64,000 bases of DNA from Acinetobacter rongchengensis (GTDB lineage Bacteria > Pseudomonadota > Gammaproteobacteria > Pseudomonadales > Moraxellaceae). The notes below the pieces were generated by a model. It saw only the letters and a list, made by a program, of their open reading frames with translations, had not been told where the DNA came from and ran no database searches. The DNA is taken from contig NZ_RAXT01000012.1 in assembly GCF_003611475.1 (NCBI RefSeq), positions 20,091-84,090 of the forward strand, read 5' to 3'. A program made the translations under genes and the position numbers. Positions 9,278-18,449 of the stretch are shown here, in pieces; positions within the stretch are counted from its first letter, which is position 1; the number at the start of each line of letters is the position of its first letter.

Positions 9278-9683
9278 ATATAGTTAGATAAAAATGCTTA
9301 GAATCGTGAAATCACCTAAAAACTGTATATAAGATGACACGATTCACACATTTTCAGATGAATATGCTGATCAATTGAACTAGAGCGAAAGTGATTAAAA
9401 AGTTACCGAAATTCAACACTGTTGTTATTCTAAAATATTTCTAATTTGCTTACTCTAAGTATAAATAACCAACTTGAAAAAGATAATATTAAATCTGTTA
9501 TTTTTCAGAATCACGGACTTGAAAAAGAATCAATCAGCCCCCATGTTAACACTGATTTTTATCTTCATTAAAGCTAAATAAGTTTTTGAAAAATATAAAA
9601 ATAATTTAATATTATCATTGAAATTAAAAAAATTGTTCCCATTTATTGTTCAAGTACAGAATTTGTTGTGAGGAATAACAAGA
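9278..9683. other. 406-bp intergenic region before clpB
   Basis: No convincing gene here. It carries the clpB heat-shock promoter near 9518-9547, an upstream copy of its -35 sequence at 9473-9479, and then an AT-rich leader of about 130 nt before clpB. Confidence 0.6.
9518..9547 (+). promoter_or_regulatory. Sigma-32 (heat-shock) promoter of clpB
   Basis: CTTGAAA at 9518-9524 is followed after 14 nt by CCCCATGTT at 9539-9547. This matches the heat-shock sigma consensus (CTTGAAA, 13-15 nt, CCCCATnT) almost perfectly. It is oriented towards clpB and leaves an untranslated leader of roughly 130 nt. The gene for the sigma factor itself, rpoH, is also in this window. Confidence 0.88.
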
Positions 9684-12263
9684 ATGCGATTTGAAAAATT
9701 TACGAACCGCCTACAGCAAGCTTTATCAGATGCTCAATCTTTAGCGATGGGTAAAGATCATACTGCAATAGAGGGTATTCATATTCTCTCTGCATTATTA
9801 GAAGAACCCTCTAATTTGAGTTTATTACAACAAGCAGGTGCGAACTTACCTGAGTTAAAAAATAAACTGCAACAAGCATTGAATAATGCAGCAACTTTGA
9901 GCAATCCAACGGGGGATATCAATCTTAATCCTGAAGCCGTGCGTGCTTTAAATTTGGCAGATAGTTTTGCCCAAAAAGCAGGAGATGAGTTTTTATCAAC
10001 CGACTGGGTGATATTGGCTTTAGCTGAAACAGGTATAACCAAAACATTATTAAGTAGCGTTGGTGTAACGACTGACAAACTACGCAAAGCAATTGAAAAC
10101 ATTCGAGGTGGCGAACAAGTTATGGCAAATAACCATGAAGATCAACGTGATTCGTTAAATAAATATACCATTGACCTGACTGAACGTGCATTGTCAGGCA
10201 AACTTGATCCTGTGATTGGTCGTGATGAAGAAATCCGTCGTACCATTCAAGTATTGTCACGTCGTACTAAAAATAACCCAGTGTTAATTGGTGAACCAGG
10301 CGTGGGTAAAACGGCAATTGTTGAAGGTTTAGCACAACGTATTGTCAATGGTGAAGTGCCAGAGAGCCTGAAAGGTAAACGTGTTTTATCACTCGACTTA
10401 GGTTCATTACTGGCAGGTGCAAAATACCGTGGTGAGTTTGAAGAACGTTTAAAAGCAGTACTGAAAGATTTGGCAAAATATGATGGTGAAATCATCCTAT
10501 TTATTGACGAATTACATACGCTTGTCGGCGCGGGTAAAGGCGATGGTGCAATGGATGCAGGGAATATGTTGAAACCTGCATTGGCACGTGGTGAGTTGCG
10601 CTGTGTAGGTGCAACAACACTGGATGAATATCGCCAATTCATTGAAAAAGATGCGGCTTTGGAACGTCGCTTCCAAAAAGTATTGGTCGATGAGCCAAGT
10701 GTAGAAGATACTATTGCGATTCTACGGGGTTTAAAAGATAAATATGCAACGCATCATGGTGTGCAAATTTTAGACTCTGCGATTATTGCAGCTGCGAAAA
10801 TGTCGCATCGTTATATTACCGATCGTCAATTGCCAGATAAAGCGATTGACCTAATTGATGAGGCTGCATCACGTATTAAAATGGAAATTGACTCAAAACC
10901 TGAGCCATTAGACCGTTTGGATCGCCGTTTAATCCAATTGAAAATGCAGTTGGAAGCAGTGAAAAAAGATGCTGATTCTGTCAGTAAGGCTGAGGTTGCA
11001 CATCTTGAGAAGCAAATTGAAGAAGTGCAAAAAGAATATAGTGATTTGGAAGAAGTTTGGATTGCGGAAAAACGCTTAGTTGATGGTACCAATCAAGCAC
11101 AGGTTGAGTTGGATAAAGCGCGTACAGCGTTTGAAAAAGCACAACGTGAAGGTGATTTGGCTGAAGCAAGTCGTCTGCAATATGGCATCATTCCAGAGTT
11201 ACAAAAACGCTTGAATGAAGAAGAAGTGGCTGAAACGAATGAAGAACCGAAATTGATTCGTACCAAGGTCACTGAAAATGAAATTGCTGAAGTGGTCAGT
11301 GCTGCAACAGGTATTCCTGTTTCAAAAATGCTTCAAGGTGAACGTGAAAAACTACTCCACATGGAAGAGTTTTTACATAATCGTGTGGTTGGGCAGAATG
11401 AAGCCGTTGTTGCAGTTTCCAATGCTGTGCGTCGTTCACGTGCAGGATTATCTGATCCAAACCGTCCAAGTGGTTCATTCTTATTCCTTGGGCCGACAGG
11501 TGTAGGTAAAACTGAGTTAACCAAAGCTTTGGCGAATTTCTTGTTCGACAGTGATGATGCGATGATTCGTATCGATATGTCTGAATTTATGGAAAAACAT
11601 TCGGTTAGCCGTTTAGTGGGTGCGCCTCCGGGATACGTAGGCTATGAAGAAGGTGGCGTGTTAACTGAAGCAGTGCGTCGTAAACCGTATAGCGTTGTGT
11701 TATTTGATGAAGTTGAAAAAGCGCATCCAGATGTATTTAACATCCTACTTCAAGTTTTGGACGATGGTCGTTTAACGGATTCTCAAGGTCGAGTGATTGA
11801 CTTTAAGAACACGGTGATTGTGATGACGTCAAACTTAGGCTCAAATGATGTACGTGAGTTGGGTGAGGGTGCGAGTGATGAAGACGTTCGAGCAACAGTG
11901 ATGAATGCTGTATCTCAACATTTCCGTCCAGAGTTTATTAACCGTATTGATGAATTGGTGGTTTTCCATTCGTTGAAAAAATCACAAATTCGTGGCATTG
12001 CCGATATTCAATTGGATCGTTTACGCTCACGCTTGAATGATCGTGATATTGGTTTAAAAGTTGATGATCAAGCGTTTGATATTTTGATCGATGCTGGTTT
12101 TGATCCTGTTTATGGTGCGCGTCCATTAAAACGTGCGATCCAACAACAGATTGAAAATCCATTGGCACAAAAAATCTTAGCAGGTGACTTTATTGTAGGA
12201 GACACCATTTTGATTAGTGCTGAAGATGGTCATTTGAATTTTGGAAAATTAAAGTTAAGTTAA
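9684..12263 (+). CDS. clpB: ATP-dependent disaggregase ClpB
   Basis: A cytosolic hexameric AAA+ chaperone that pulls polypeptides out of aggregates together with DnaK. The 859-residue protein has all domains in order: N-terminal Clp repeats ([21 protein letters not shown]), first AAA+ module with Walker A GEPGVGKT near 205 and [15 protein letters not shown], the coiled-coil middle domain (~400-525), second AAA+ module with Walker A GPTGVGKT near 606 and [14 protein letters not shown], and the C-terminal small domain. The start has ATG with GTGAGGAAT upstream. It is preceded by a clear sigma-32 promoter and followed by a terminator, so it is a single-gene heat-shock unit. Confidence 0.98.
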   Translation: MRFEKFTNRLQQALSDAQSLAMGKDHTAIEGIHILSALLEEPSNLSLLQQAGANLPELKNKLQQALNNAATLSNPTGDINLNPEAVRALNLADSFAQKAGDEFLSTDWVILALAETGITKTLLSSVGVTTDKLRKAIENIRGGEQVMANNHEDQRDSLNKYTIDLTERALSGKLDPVIGRDEEIRRTIQVLSRRTKNNPVLIGEPGVGKTAIVEGLAQRIVNGEVPESLKGKRVLSLDLGSLLAGAKYRGEFEERLKAVLKDLAKYDGEIILFIDELHTLVGAGKGDGAMDAGNMLKPALARGELRCVGATTLDEYRQFIEKDAALERRFQKVLVDEPSVEDTIAILRGLKDKYATHHGVQILDSAIIAAAKMSHRYITDRQLPDKAIDLIDEAASRIKMEIDSKPEPLDRLDRRLIQLKMQLEAVKKDADSVSKAEVAHLEKQIEEVQKEYSDLEEVWIAEKRLVDGTNQAQVELDKARTAFEKAQREGDLAEASRLQYGIIPELQKRLNEEEVAETNEEPKLIRTKVTENEIAEVVSAATGIPVSKMLQGEREKLLHMEEFLHNRVVGQNEAVVAVSNAVRRSRAGLSDPNRPSGSFLFLGPTGVGKTELTKALANFLFDSDDAMIRIDMSEFMEKHSVSRLVGAPPGYVGYEEGGVLTEAVRRKPYSVVLFDEVEKAHPDVFNILLQVLDDGRLTDSQGRVIDFKNTVIVMTSNLGSNDVRELGEGASDEDVRATVMNAVSQHFRPEFINRIDELVVFHSLKKSQIRGIADIQLDRLRSRLNDRDIGLKVDDQAFDILIDAGFDPVYGARPLKRAIQQQIENPLAQKILAGDFIVGDTILISAEDGHLNFGKLKLS

Positions 12264-12280
12264 TTCATGACTTAAATAGA

Positions 12281-12306
12281 AAACCTAGCTTCGGCTAGGT
12301 TTTTTT
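12281..12306 (+). terminator. Terminator of clpB
   Basis: A 9-bp perfect stem AAACCTAGC / GCTAGGTTT closed by a stable TTCG tetraloop and followed by T residues. Confidence 0.92.
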
Positions 12307-12539
12307 ATATTTACTATTTAAGTGAATGTTGTGATAGTTGAGTATAATTTATAAATATTAATTAATATCAAATACTTGTTGAAATATTGACGAGTATTAA
12401 ATGAGTTGTGTTTATTTAATGTAAGAAATAATTATAGTTGTTCTTAATTGTGGTTATGCTTCTAGTGTGTAATAAATATAAAAGCTAATTTTATATCACC
12501 ATTTACAAAAAGAATTTTTAAGAATAAAGGAAAAATATA

Positions 12540-13058
12540 ATGGCCAAAGGTTTTGCAATCCATAACTCTATGACGAGTCACGGTGGAATTATTCAAGCAA
12601 CACAACAAGGAATCTCTCAGATGGGAAATTTATTTCTACGTGCGGGAGATGGGCATTTTTGTCCTCAATGTCAGTGTTGGTCTAAAATTATTAAAAGTCA
12701 TGATCATATTATTATGGATGGTCGACCTGTTGCTTATGTTGATGATTTATTGACTTGTGGTGCTAAAATTCTACCTAAACAAGATCATGTTGTGGGGGAT
12801 AGTCAGGGTGAGAATTATAGTGGTAGTGCAAATTCTTCAAGCTATTTAGCTAAAGGTTTAACGCTATATTCTGGTCAATATCAGTTAGTAAATCATTCAA
12901 ATAATCAGCCTTATAGCAAGGTTAAATACATTGTGACCTATGCCGATGGTCGGACAGTTGAAGGTGTAACTGATGAAAATGGGATGACTGATAAATTAGA
13001 AAGCACAGAAAATTCAGAAGACATCAAAATTCAACTTTTTGAGGCTGATTCATGGTAG
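12540..13058 (+). CDS. PAAR-domain protein (type VI secretion spike tip)
   Basis: Residues 1-~90 form a PAAR domain, the cone that caps VgrG at the tip of a type VI secretion tube: FAIHNSMTSHGGIIQATQQG, AGDGHFCPQCQCW with cysteines and His for metal, IIMDGRPVAYVDDLLTCGAKI. Residues ~95-172 form a beta-rich extension (YIVTYADGRTVEGVTDENGMT), resembling the small transthyretin-like domains found behind PAAR and VgrG proteins. AAAGGA stands 10 nt before ATG 12540. The gene overlaps the next by 7 nt, so both are probably translated together and the downstream protein is the cargo. Codon use and base composition are strongly AT-rich. Confidence 0.85.
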   Translation: MAKGFAIHNSMTSHGGIIQATQQGISQMGNLFLRAGDGHFCPQCQCWSKIIKSHDHIIMDGRPVAYVDDLLTCGAKILPKQDHVVGDSQGENYSGSANSSSYLAKGLTLYSGQYQLVNHSNNQPYSKVKYIVTYADGRTVEGVTDENGMTDKLESTENSEDIKIQLFEADSW

Positions 13059-13801
13059 ATACATACCAAACAACAACGACTAAAACCGCAAAAGTAGAAA
13101 TTGTAAAATTAAAATCACCTGTCAGGTTGGTTGTGTATGGTGGGTCAAGAAAAGCTGGTGATAATTCAGCATTTTTACATGCGTCTAAAAACGTAATTAA
13201 AGATTATCAAAATGATTTACCTATCAAAAGTTTCTTTATAAATAATGGTTCTAGGTCTGTTATTAGTGCATTAGCAAATCAAGAAGATAATACTATTCAA
13301 TCTCTTGATCTATTTTGTCATGGAGATCCTGATGGACTTTACTATATTTTGGGTGCATCTTTAGATAAGACTATAACGTGCGAAGAAGTTTTCCAGGGTA
13401 AGTTGGCCGCTAATATTTATAAAACTGTAATGATGGCTATTTGGCGAGGCTATGACTTTGATGGTAATCAAATTAAGAATCAATCAGCTATCTCAAGCCT
13501 AAGGCTTAGTGTATTTACAATACAATCTAAAATTGAAATTCATGGGTGTAATACTGGGCGAGGGGATGACTGCTTTGCTTCGGAATTATCATTACAGTTA
13601 TATAAAGCAGCGAAAAAACAAAGTGTTGTTATAGGACATGCAACATCTGCTAACCCTAATATTGATGGAACTACGAAAGTTACAGAACAAGACTATCGTC
13701 ATGGAACTCGAATTATCTATCACAAAGGTAAAGCTGTAAAAACTATAACAAGTTCTGGGCGTATTTCTGCAAGCATCATAAGAGAAGCATTAGGTGGGTA
13801 A
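13052..13801 (+). CDS. Putative type VI effector with His-Gly / His-Gly-Cys motifs
   Basis: A 249-residue protein overlapping the PAAR gene. No family was recognised with certainty. Two motifs stand out: DLFCHGDPDG (His90-Gly91) at the end of one hydrophobic strand and IEIHGCNTGRG (His164-Gly165-Cys166) at the end of another. An HG motif followed by a Cys after a second strand is the layout of clan CD cysteine peptidases (caspase, CHAT) and of DUF4347-like domains, so a cysteine peptidase fold is plausible. The C-terminal 60 residues (SVVIGHATSANPNIDG, YRHGTRIIYHKGKAV) are duplicated downstream as a remnant. No signal peptide is present, fitting export with the PAAR spike. The effector role is inferred from position and the adjacent membrane protein. 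Confidence 0.65.
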   Translation: MVDTYQTTTTKTAKVEIVKLKSPVRLVVYGGSRKAGDNSAFLHASKNVIKDYQNDLPIKSFFINNGSRSVISALANQEDNTIQSLDLFCHGDPDGLYYILGASLDKTITCEEVFQGKLAANIYKTVMMAIWRGYDFDGNQIKNQSAISSLRLSVFTIQSKIEIHGCNTGRGDDCFASELSLQLYKAAKKQSVVIGHATSANPNIDGTTKVTEQDYRHGTRIIYHKGKAVKTITSSGRISASIIREALGG

Positions 13802-14143
13802 ATGTTAGGTTTAGAACTAAGTGAAGTAGAACATTGGATTAATGTTTATGGAATTATTTTTTCTATATTAGTTATATCTCTATCTATTAATTTTACCTTT
13901 TTTATTAAAGATAAAATTAATAGGCTTCTATTAATTTTGATATGTACAACAATTATTACTCGTATCATAAATCGAGTTTTTGCTATTACTTATATTGGCT
14001 TGATGGAACAACAACCATTATTGACATTTATTTTTAAGGGAACTGATAGAAATATTTTTTCAGGACTAATCCCTTTCTGTATTTCTCTAATAGCTTTAAT
14101 CATTTTAATTGCAAGGTTAATTTATAAAAGGAAAAAAATTTAA
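13802..14143 (+). CDS. Small three-helix membrane protein, putative immunity protein
   Basis: A 113-residue protein starting immediately after the effector stop (TAA then ATG). It has three predicted membrane helices: ~15-35, ~43-63 and ~88-108, the last ending in the basic tail RLIYKRKKI. It is paralogous to the product at 14447-14794 (shared HWINVY near the start, FFIKDK, and SLIALIILIARLIYKRK at the end). Position behind a PAAR-linked effector and duplication along with an effector remnant point to an immunity protein in the inner membrane, which would suit an effector acting in the periplasm. No domain family was recognised. Confidence 0.65.
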   Translation: MLGLELSEVEHWINVYGIIFSILVISLSINFTFFIKDKINRLLLILICTTIITRIINRVFAITYIGLMEQQPLLTFIFKGTDRNIFSGLIPFCISLIALIILIARLIYKRKKI

Positions 14144-14181
14144 CATAATAGAAAAGAATAAGGGTGGATTTCACCTAAGAA

Positions 14182-14445
14182 TTATCAGCCCTACGAGCTA
14201 TTGGTATAAATGTTTTATGTCAGTATCAGTTATCAAAACAATTGTTTAATGCAAGGAAAAGAAGCAGTGTGGTAATTGGGCATGCATCCAAAGCGAACCC
14301 TAATATTGATGGAACAACATCGGTCACTAAACAAGATTATAGGCATGGAACTCGGATTATTTATCACAATGGTAAAGCTATCAAAATAGTCACTAGTTCT
14401 GGACGCATAGCTGCCAGTGTTATTAAATCTGCTTTAGGAAAATGA
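14182..14445 (+). pseudogene. C-terminal remnant of a second effector copy
   Basis: An open frame after a TAA at 14176-14178 encodes a sequence aligned with the last ~75 residues of the effector at 13052-13801: CQYQLSKQLFNARKRSSVVIGH against CFASELSLQLYKAAKKQSVVIGH, then ANPNIDGTT, QDYRHGTRIIYH and TSSGRI. The part that would hold the His-Gly and His-Gly-Cys motifs is missing. An ATG at 14242 could start a 67-residue product, but there is no obvious ribosome site. This looks like an orphan toxin tail kept with its own immunity gene just downstream (stop at 14445, next ATG at 14447). Confidence 0.75.
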
Positions 14446-14446
14446 G

Positions 14447-14794
14447 ATGATCAATTTAGACTCCCAAGAAGTTTTACACTGGATTAATGTATATGCTTTT
14501 ACATTTTCAATTTTAATTCTTTCACTGGCAATCAACTGTACATTTTTTATCAAAGATAAAGTTAATCGTATTCTATCAATAATTGTATTCGTCACAATAA
14601 TATGTTTTCTCTTAAATTATAATATTTTTGGTCTTTCTCGTTTAGGGTATGAACAACAATATCCATTAGAGTCCTTCATTAATTTAGGTTTTGAAAAAAA
14701 TATTTTTTTTGGAATAGTACCTTTTAGTATTTCTCTAATTGCTTTAATTATTTTAATTGCAAGATTAATTTATAAAAGAAAAAATAATATTTGA
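14447..14794 (+). CDS. Second three-helix membrane protein, putative immunity paralogue
   Basis: A 115-residue paralogue of the 13802-14143 product: the same N-terminal pattern (EVLHWINVY), FFIKDKVNR, and a near-identical last helix and basic tail (SLIALIILIARLIYKRK). The middle part differs, as expected for immunity proteins matching different effector variants. It follows the effector remnant directly, so the order is effector-immunity-remnant-immunity. The function is inferred from this pattern only. Confidence 0.62.
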   Translation: MINLDSQEVLHWINVYAFTFSILILSLAINCTFFIKDKVNRILSIIVFVTIICFLLNYNIFGLSRLGYEQQYPLESFINLGFEKNIFFGIVPFSISLIALIILIARLIYKRKNNI

Positions 14795-14817
14795 TCTACT
14801 TTAAAATAAGTAACGCT

Positions 14818-15079
14818 ATGAAAATGTTGTGGAATGTATGCTTATTGGTTCTCTTTTCTAATGGTATTTCTGCTTGTGGTTATGAAAATAATATTAAATT
14901 AGAGAAAATTCGTACAGCGTGTTGATTATCATCAATCTTTTAAAACTGTCATACTTCATGTTTGAATTCGTCCTACATATGGGTTGATAAAACAGATATG
15001 GAAAAGTCAAATTGAAGAGTATTTGGGTAAAAAGATGCTCGATAATGATTGTAGATTACCTTATCCATCTAAACCTTAA
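14818..15079 (+). pseudogene. Broken small lipoprotein gene
   Basis: ATG 14818 opens a 35-codon frame with a lipoprotein-like signal (LVLFSNGISAC, lipobox ISAC) that stops at TGA 14923-14925. Shifting frame near 14919 continues with protein-like sequence (RVDYHQSFKTVILHV, a TGA, then RPTYGLIKQIWKSQIEEYLGKK and DNDCRLPYPSKP) to TAA 15077-15079. At least one frameshift and one nonsense codon break it. It may be the remains of another effector-associated lipoprotein; no family was recognised. Confidence 0.5.
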
Positions 15080-15302
15080 TTGAAGTTAAGTTATTATGAA
15101 ATTAACTTTTCAAGTGAAATAGATAACTAGAATTAAAACTTTCTTTAATTGATTTATTGAGACTGAAAGTGAGTAAGGAAATTGTGTAGTAAAAATTAAA
15201 AAATAAATTTACCTATTATCGGGTTTTTTAGCAATTTATTGCAACGAACGATAAAAATTGATACTTTTTTGTACAGGAATAATAAAAAAAGGGAGTGAGA
15301 TC

Positions 15303-15776
15303 ATGTTGATCAATGATATGGAACAATCTGATTATTTAAAAGTTATAGGGAGCATGTTACTTGTATTCGGGATATCGCAAGCACACGCAAAAAGCAAACT
15401 AGATGATAATAGTTTGTCTAATCAGGCTGATAGTATGGCTAAACTATCACCGATTATTATTAGTGCAGTTAAACAAGACTTGCAACAATCGATAGAAGAA
15501 CAAAACAAAGTGCAACAACAAATTGCTAAACAACAATCAGACAAAGCTAAAAAAGATGAAATTTATTCGACTGTTTTAACAGATTATGAATGGCAGAAAA
15601 AAGATCCAAACTCAAATAAAGCTTCAGACAAATATCTAAAACCGTATGAGAAATATAAGGTGATAGAGATTGGCTACAATCCATACCAGCGCCATAACGT
15701 CACAATCACAACCGATGATCGCGTTACGATCTATATCGGTCATGAAATTGACGGTGTTGGTTTTGTAGGGCATTAA
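15303..15776 (+). CDS. Hypothetical protein with hydrophobic N-terminus and coiled coil
   Basis: A protein of about 157 residues of unknown function. A short hydrophobic stretch (VIGSMLLVFGISQAHA) resembles a signal peptide with cleavage after AHA, though preceded by an unusual acidic lead (MLINDMEQSDYLK). Residues ~45-90 are Gln- and Lys-rich and likely coiled coil (QDLQQSIEEQNKVQQQIAKQQ). The C-terminus is beta-rich (HNVTITTDDRVTIYIG). ATG 15303 is favoured by GGGAG seven nt upstream; a TTG at 15258 or ATGs at 15318 and 15354 are alternatives. It overlaps rlmL convergently by 4 bp and sits at the right edge of the AT-rich island. Confidence 0.6.
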   Translation: MLINDMEQSDYLKVIGSMLLVFGISQAHAKSKLDDNSLSNQADSMAKLSPIIISAVKQDLQQSIEEQNKVQQQIAKQQSDKAKKDEIYSTVLTDYEWQKKDPNSNKASDKYLKPYEKYKVIEIGYNPYQRHNVTITTDDRVTIYIGHEIDGVGFVGH

Positions 15777-17977
15777 ACAGGATGGTGTTTAATTTTCCAT
15801 GCTCTGTGAATTTTCGTATTGCGTTTGAAATCTAGACCAATTGTTTCATTGGTAATTTCTTGAACGTCATACATGGCTTGGACTTCTTCATCCATTTCAA
15901 AACCACGGTAGTTGTTTGAAAAGTATAAAGTTCCTTCAGATGTCAAACGGTTCATCGCACGTTTTAACAATGAGTTATGATCACGTTGCACATCAAAGGT
16001 ACCGTGGAATTTTTTGGAGTTAGAGAATGTAGGTGGGTCAATAAAGATCATGTCATATTGTTCATGACCTTCTTTTAACCATTCAAAACAATCGCTTGAG
16101 AAGAATTGATGTTGTTCATCTGCATGGTCTACAGTCAAACCATTTAAAACAAAGTTTTCTTTCGACCAGTTTAGGTATGTGTTTGATAAATCGACACTGG
16201 TTGTACTTGCAGCGCCACCTAAAGCAGCATGTAAGCTTGCAGTCGATGTGTAGCTATACAAATTCAAAAAATGTTTACCTTTCGCTTCGGCAGCTATACG
16301 TAAACGCATTTGACGATGATCTAAGAATAAGCCCGTATCTAAATAATCTGTTAAATTGACCAGTATTTTGGCTTTACCTTCTTGAACAATAAAGCGTTTA
16401 GAAGCGGTACTTTGCTTGGTATATTGGGTTTTACCTTCTTGGCGAGCACGTGTTTTGATGAAAATCGCATCACGACCTAAACCTGTTACTGCTCGAATAG
16501 CGGATAAGGCAAGGTTAAAGCGTTTTTTCGCTTTTTCAGGATCAATGGTTTTGGGTGGAGCGTATTCTTGGACGTGTAAACGATCGCCATACAAGTCAAC
16601 AGCAACATTAAAATCTGGTAAATCAGCATCGTATAGACGTAAGCAATAGATGTTTTCTTTGACAGCCCATTTTTTCAAAGTTTGCATATTTTTTTGCAAA
16701 CGATTGGTAAAGTCTTCCGCACCTTCAATTTTTTCAAATTGTTGAGGTTGCCATGTTTCAAGAAATGGTTTCACCACAGTTGCAGGTTTAATGTCACCGA
16801 AACGGATGTAAATCGGTAATTTACCATTCATCAAACGTAAAATTTGCGGGTTATTCAAGGCCAAAACATCGGCTTGCTCAACAGCCGCTGCAATCACCGC
16901 AGCATATTGATTTGGAAAATTCTTTTGTAAGAGGGCAGATAAACCTAGGTATAGGGCACGATTAGATGCTTTTTCACCTAAACGCTCACCATAAGGCGGA
17001 TTGGTGACAATAAATGAAGTTTTACCTACAGCTTGAAAATCTGGCCAATCTGCTAGCGTGCGTTCTTCAATTTGAATTTGATCAAGTTGTTGTTCGAAAC
17101 CAGCGGCAATAATATTTTGTTTTGTGGCTTTAACGGCTTCCCAATCTGCATCATAAGCATAAAACTTAGGTAATTTGCCTTGTAAAGCTTTTTGATGACG
17201 TTCAGCAGCTTCAGCTTTAATCGACATCCATAACTCATGGTCATGTCCATTCCAGCCATTAAAACCAAAGCGGCGAACCAGACCTGGCGCACGATCGGTG
17301 AGAATCATAAGGGATTCAATAATAAACGTACCAGAACCACACATTGGATCTAAAATAATGTCAGGATTGCGTTGTTTTAACTTGGCTTTTTGCAAAATGG
17401 CAGCAGCGAGATTTTCTTTGATCGGTGCATCTGTCATATAACGACGGTAACCACGTTTATGTAATGAGTCACCTGACAAATCTAAACAGTAGGTATGTGC
17501 TGTTTTACCTGCAAGGACGTATAAAGTGATTTCAGGTTGTTTAATATCAATGCTTGGGCGTTTACCCACAGCCTCCATAAATGAATCAACCACACCATCT
17601 TTTACCCGTAAAGTAGCAAATTGGGTATTCACCTTAATCTCACGTTCTACGTGCAAGCGGATCGCAAAAGTACTTTGTGGTGCAAAAATAAGTGACCAAT
17701 CAAAGTTGATTGCGCCTTCATATAGCTCTTCGGCAACATCACGAGCATCGTGAGTAAATTCAAGCTCATGCACATGAATAGGAGTAAGTACACGAGATGC
17801 AAGACGAGACCACATACATATGCGATAAGCATCTTCTAATTTGCCTTTAAAAACGAGTCTTCCAGGGAATCGTTCGATATTTTGAATACCTAAACCTTCA
17901 ATTTCTTCTTGTAGTAAGGTTTCTAGTCCATCCGCACAGGTGACCCAATATGTAGAAAGACGTGGTTTCGAATTCAT
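15773..17977 (-). CDS. rlmL: Bifunctional 23S rRNA methyltransferase RlmKL
   Basis: Methylates 23S rRNA at G2445 (N2) and G2069 (N7). The protein of about 734 residues has an N-terminal THUMP domain, a first Rossmann methyltransferase domain (ILDPMCGSGTFIIESLM, FIVTNPPYGERLG with the NPPY motif), and a C-terminal RlmK domain (FLNLYSYTSTASLHAALGGA, MIFIDPPTFSNSKKF). This is the full-length fused gamma-proteobacterial form. ATG 17977 (MNSKPRLSTYWVT) was chosen over an in-frame TTG at 18004 because it matches the usual N-terminus of the family, although its ribosome site is weak. Confidence 0.95.
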   Translation of the reverse strand: MNSKPRLSTYWVTCADGLETLLQEEIEGLGIQNIERFPGRLVFKGKLEDAYRICMWSRLASRVLTPIHVHELEFTHDARDVAEELYEGAINFDWSLIFAPQSTFAIRLHVEREIKVNTQFATLRVKDGVVDSFMEAVGKRPSIDIKQPEITLYVLAGKTAHTYCLDLSGDSLHKRGYRRYMTDAPIKENLAAAILQKAKLKQRNPDIILDPMCGSGTFIIESLMILTDRAPGLVRRFGFNGWNGHDHELWMSIKAEAAERHQKALQGKLPKFYAYDADWEAVKATKQNIIAAGFEQQLDQIQIEERTLADWPDFQAVGKTSFIVTNPPYGERLGEKASNRALYLGLSALLQKNFPNQYAAVIAAAVEQADVLALNNPQILRLMNGKLPIYIRFGDIKPATVVKPFLETWQPQQFEKIEGAEDFTNRLQKNMQTLKKWAVKENIYCLRLYDADLPDFNVAVDLYGDRLHVQEYAPPKTIDPEKAKKRFNLALSAIRAVTGLGRDAIFIKTRARQEGKTQYTKQSTASKRFIVQEGKAKILVNLTDYLDTGLFLDHRQMRLRIAAEAKGKHFLNLYSYTSTASLHAALGGAASTTSVDLSNTYLNWSKENFVLNGLTVDHADEQHQFFSSDCFEWLKEGHEQYDMIFIDPPTFSNSKKFHGTFDVQRDHNSLLKRAMNRLTSEGTLYFSNNYRGFEMDEEVQAMYDVQEITNETIGLDFKRNTKIHRAWKIKHHPV

Positions 17978-18449
17978 GAACAATTTCCAAAGACAGTAAA
18001 GCAATCTAATATTTTAACGTATTTTGATGACGAAAACTTGAGGTTTGATTGATGAATAGGAAATTTTTGAATAATTTGGCTTAGTTTTGGCGGGGATTGA
18101 AAATATCCAACTGAAATTATGCTGTGACAATAAAGCTTTTGAAGACTTTTAAAATACAAAATAAATCACATTAAAAATATCAAATACAAAATAAATCACA
18201 TTAAAAATAGTACATAAAAATCGATCTGCATCCTATGCATAAAATAATCTTGAACAATTTAATGAGTTTCTAAATTATTAAATATTCTTAAATAAAGCTA
18301 ATAAGTATTTAAATTTCATATAAATATTCATTTTTTATTTTACTGAGTTTTACTTTTTGGTATGCAATTTGCTTAATCACTTACTGTATTGGTTGGTAAA
18401 TTGATTTGTTTTTTATTTGAAATTTAACTTAATTTATTTTGGGGTTTTT
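17978..18449. other. AT-rich intergenic region with a tandem repeat
   Basis: About 470 bp, very AT-rich, with no credible gene. It should contain the rlmL promoter on the left and the promoter of the small gene on the right. The only clear structure is the 28-bp duplicated segment at 18152-18209. Confidence 0.5.
18152..18209. repeat. Two-copy 28-bp direct repeat
   Basis: The same 28 bases (starting AAATACAAAATAAATCAC) occur at 18152-18179 and again at 18182-18209, a 30-bp period with identical copies. It lies in non-coding DNA upstream of rlmL and is probably a recent slippage or local duplication. Confidence 0.9.

Noticed and set aside
10247..10642. Long minus-strand open frames inside clpB
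   Set aside because: They are antisense shadows of a fully conserved coding sequence with no signals of their own.
12309..12539. Integrase, attachment site or insertion sequence at the island edge
   Set aside because: No integrase, no flanking tRNA, no terminal inverted repeats or target duplications were found; the island is bounded only by base composition and content.
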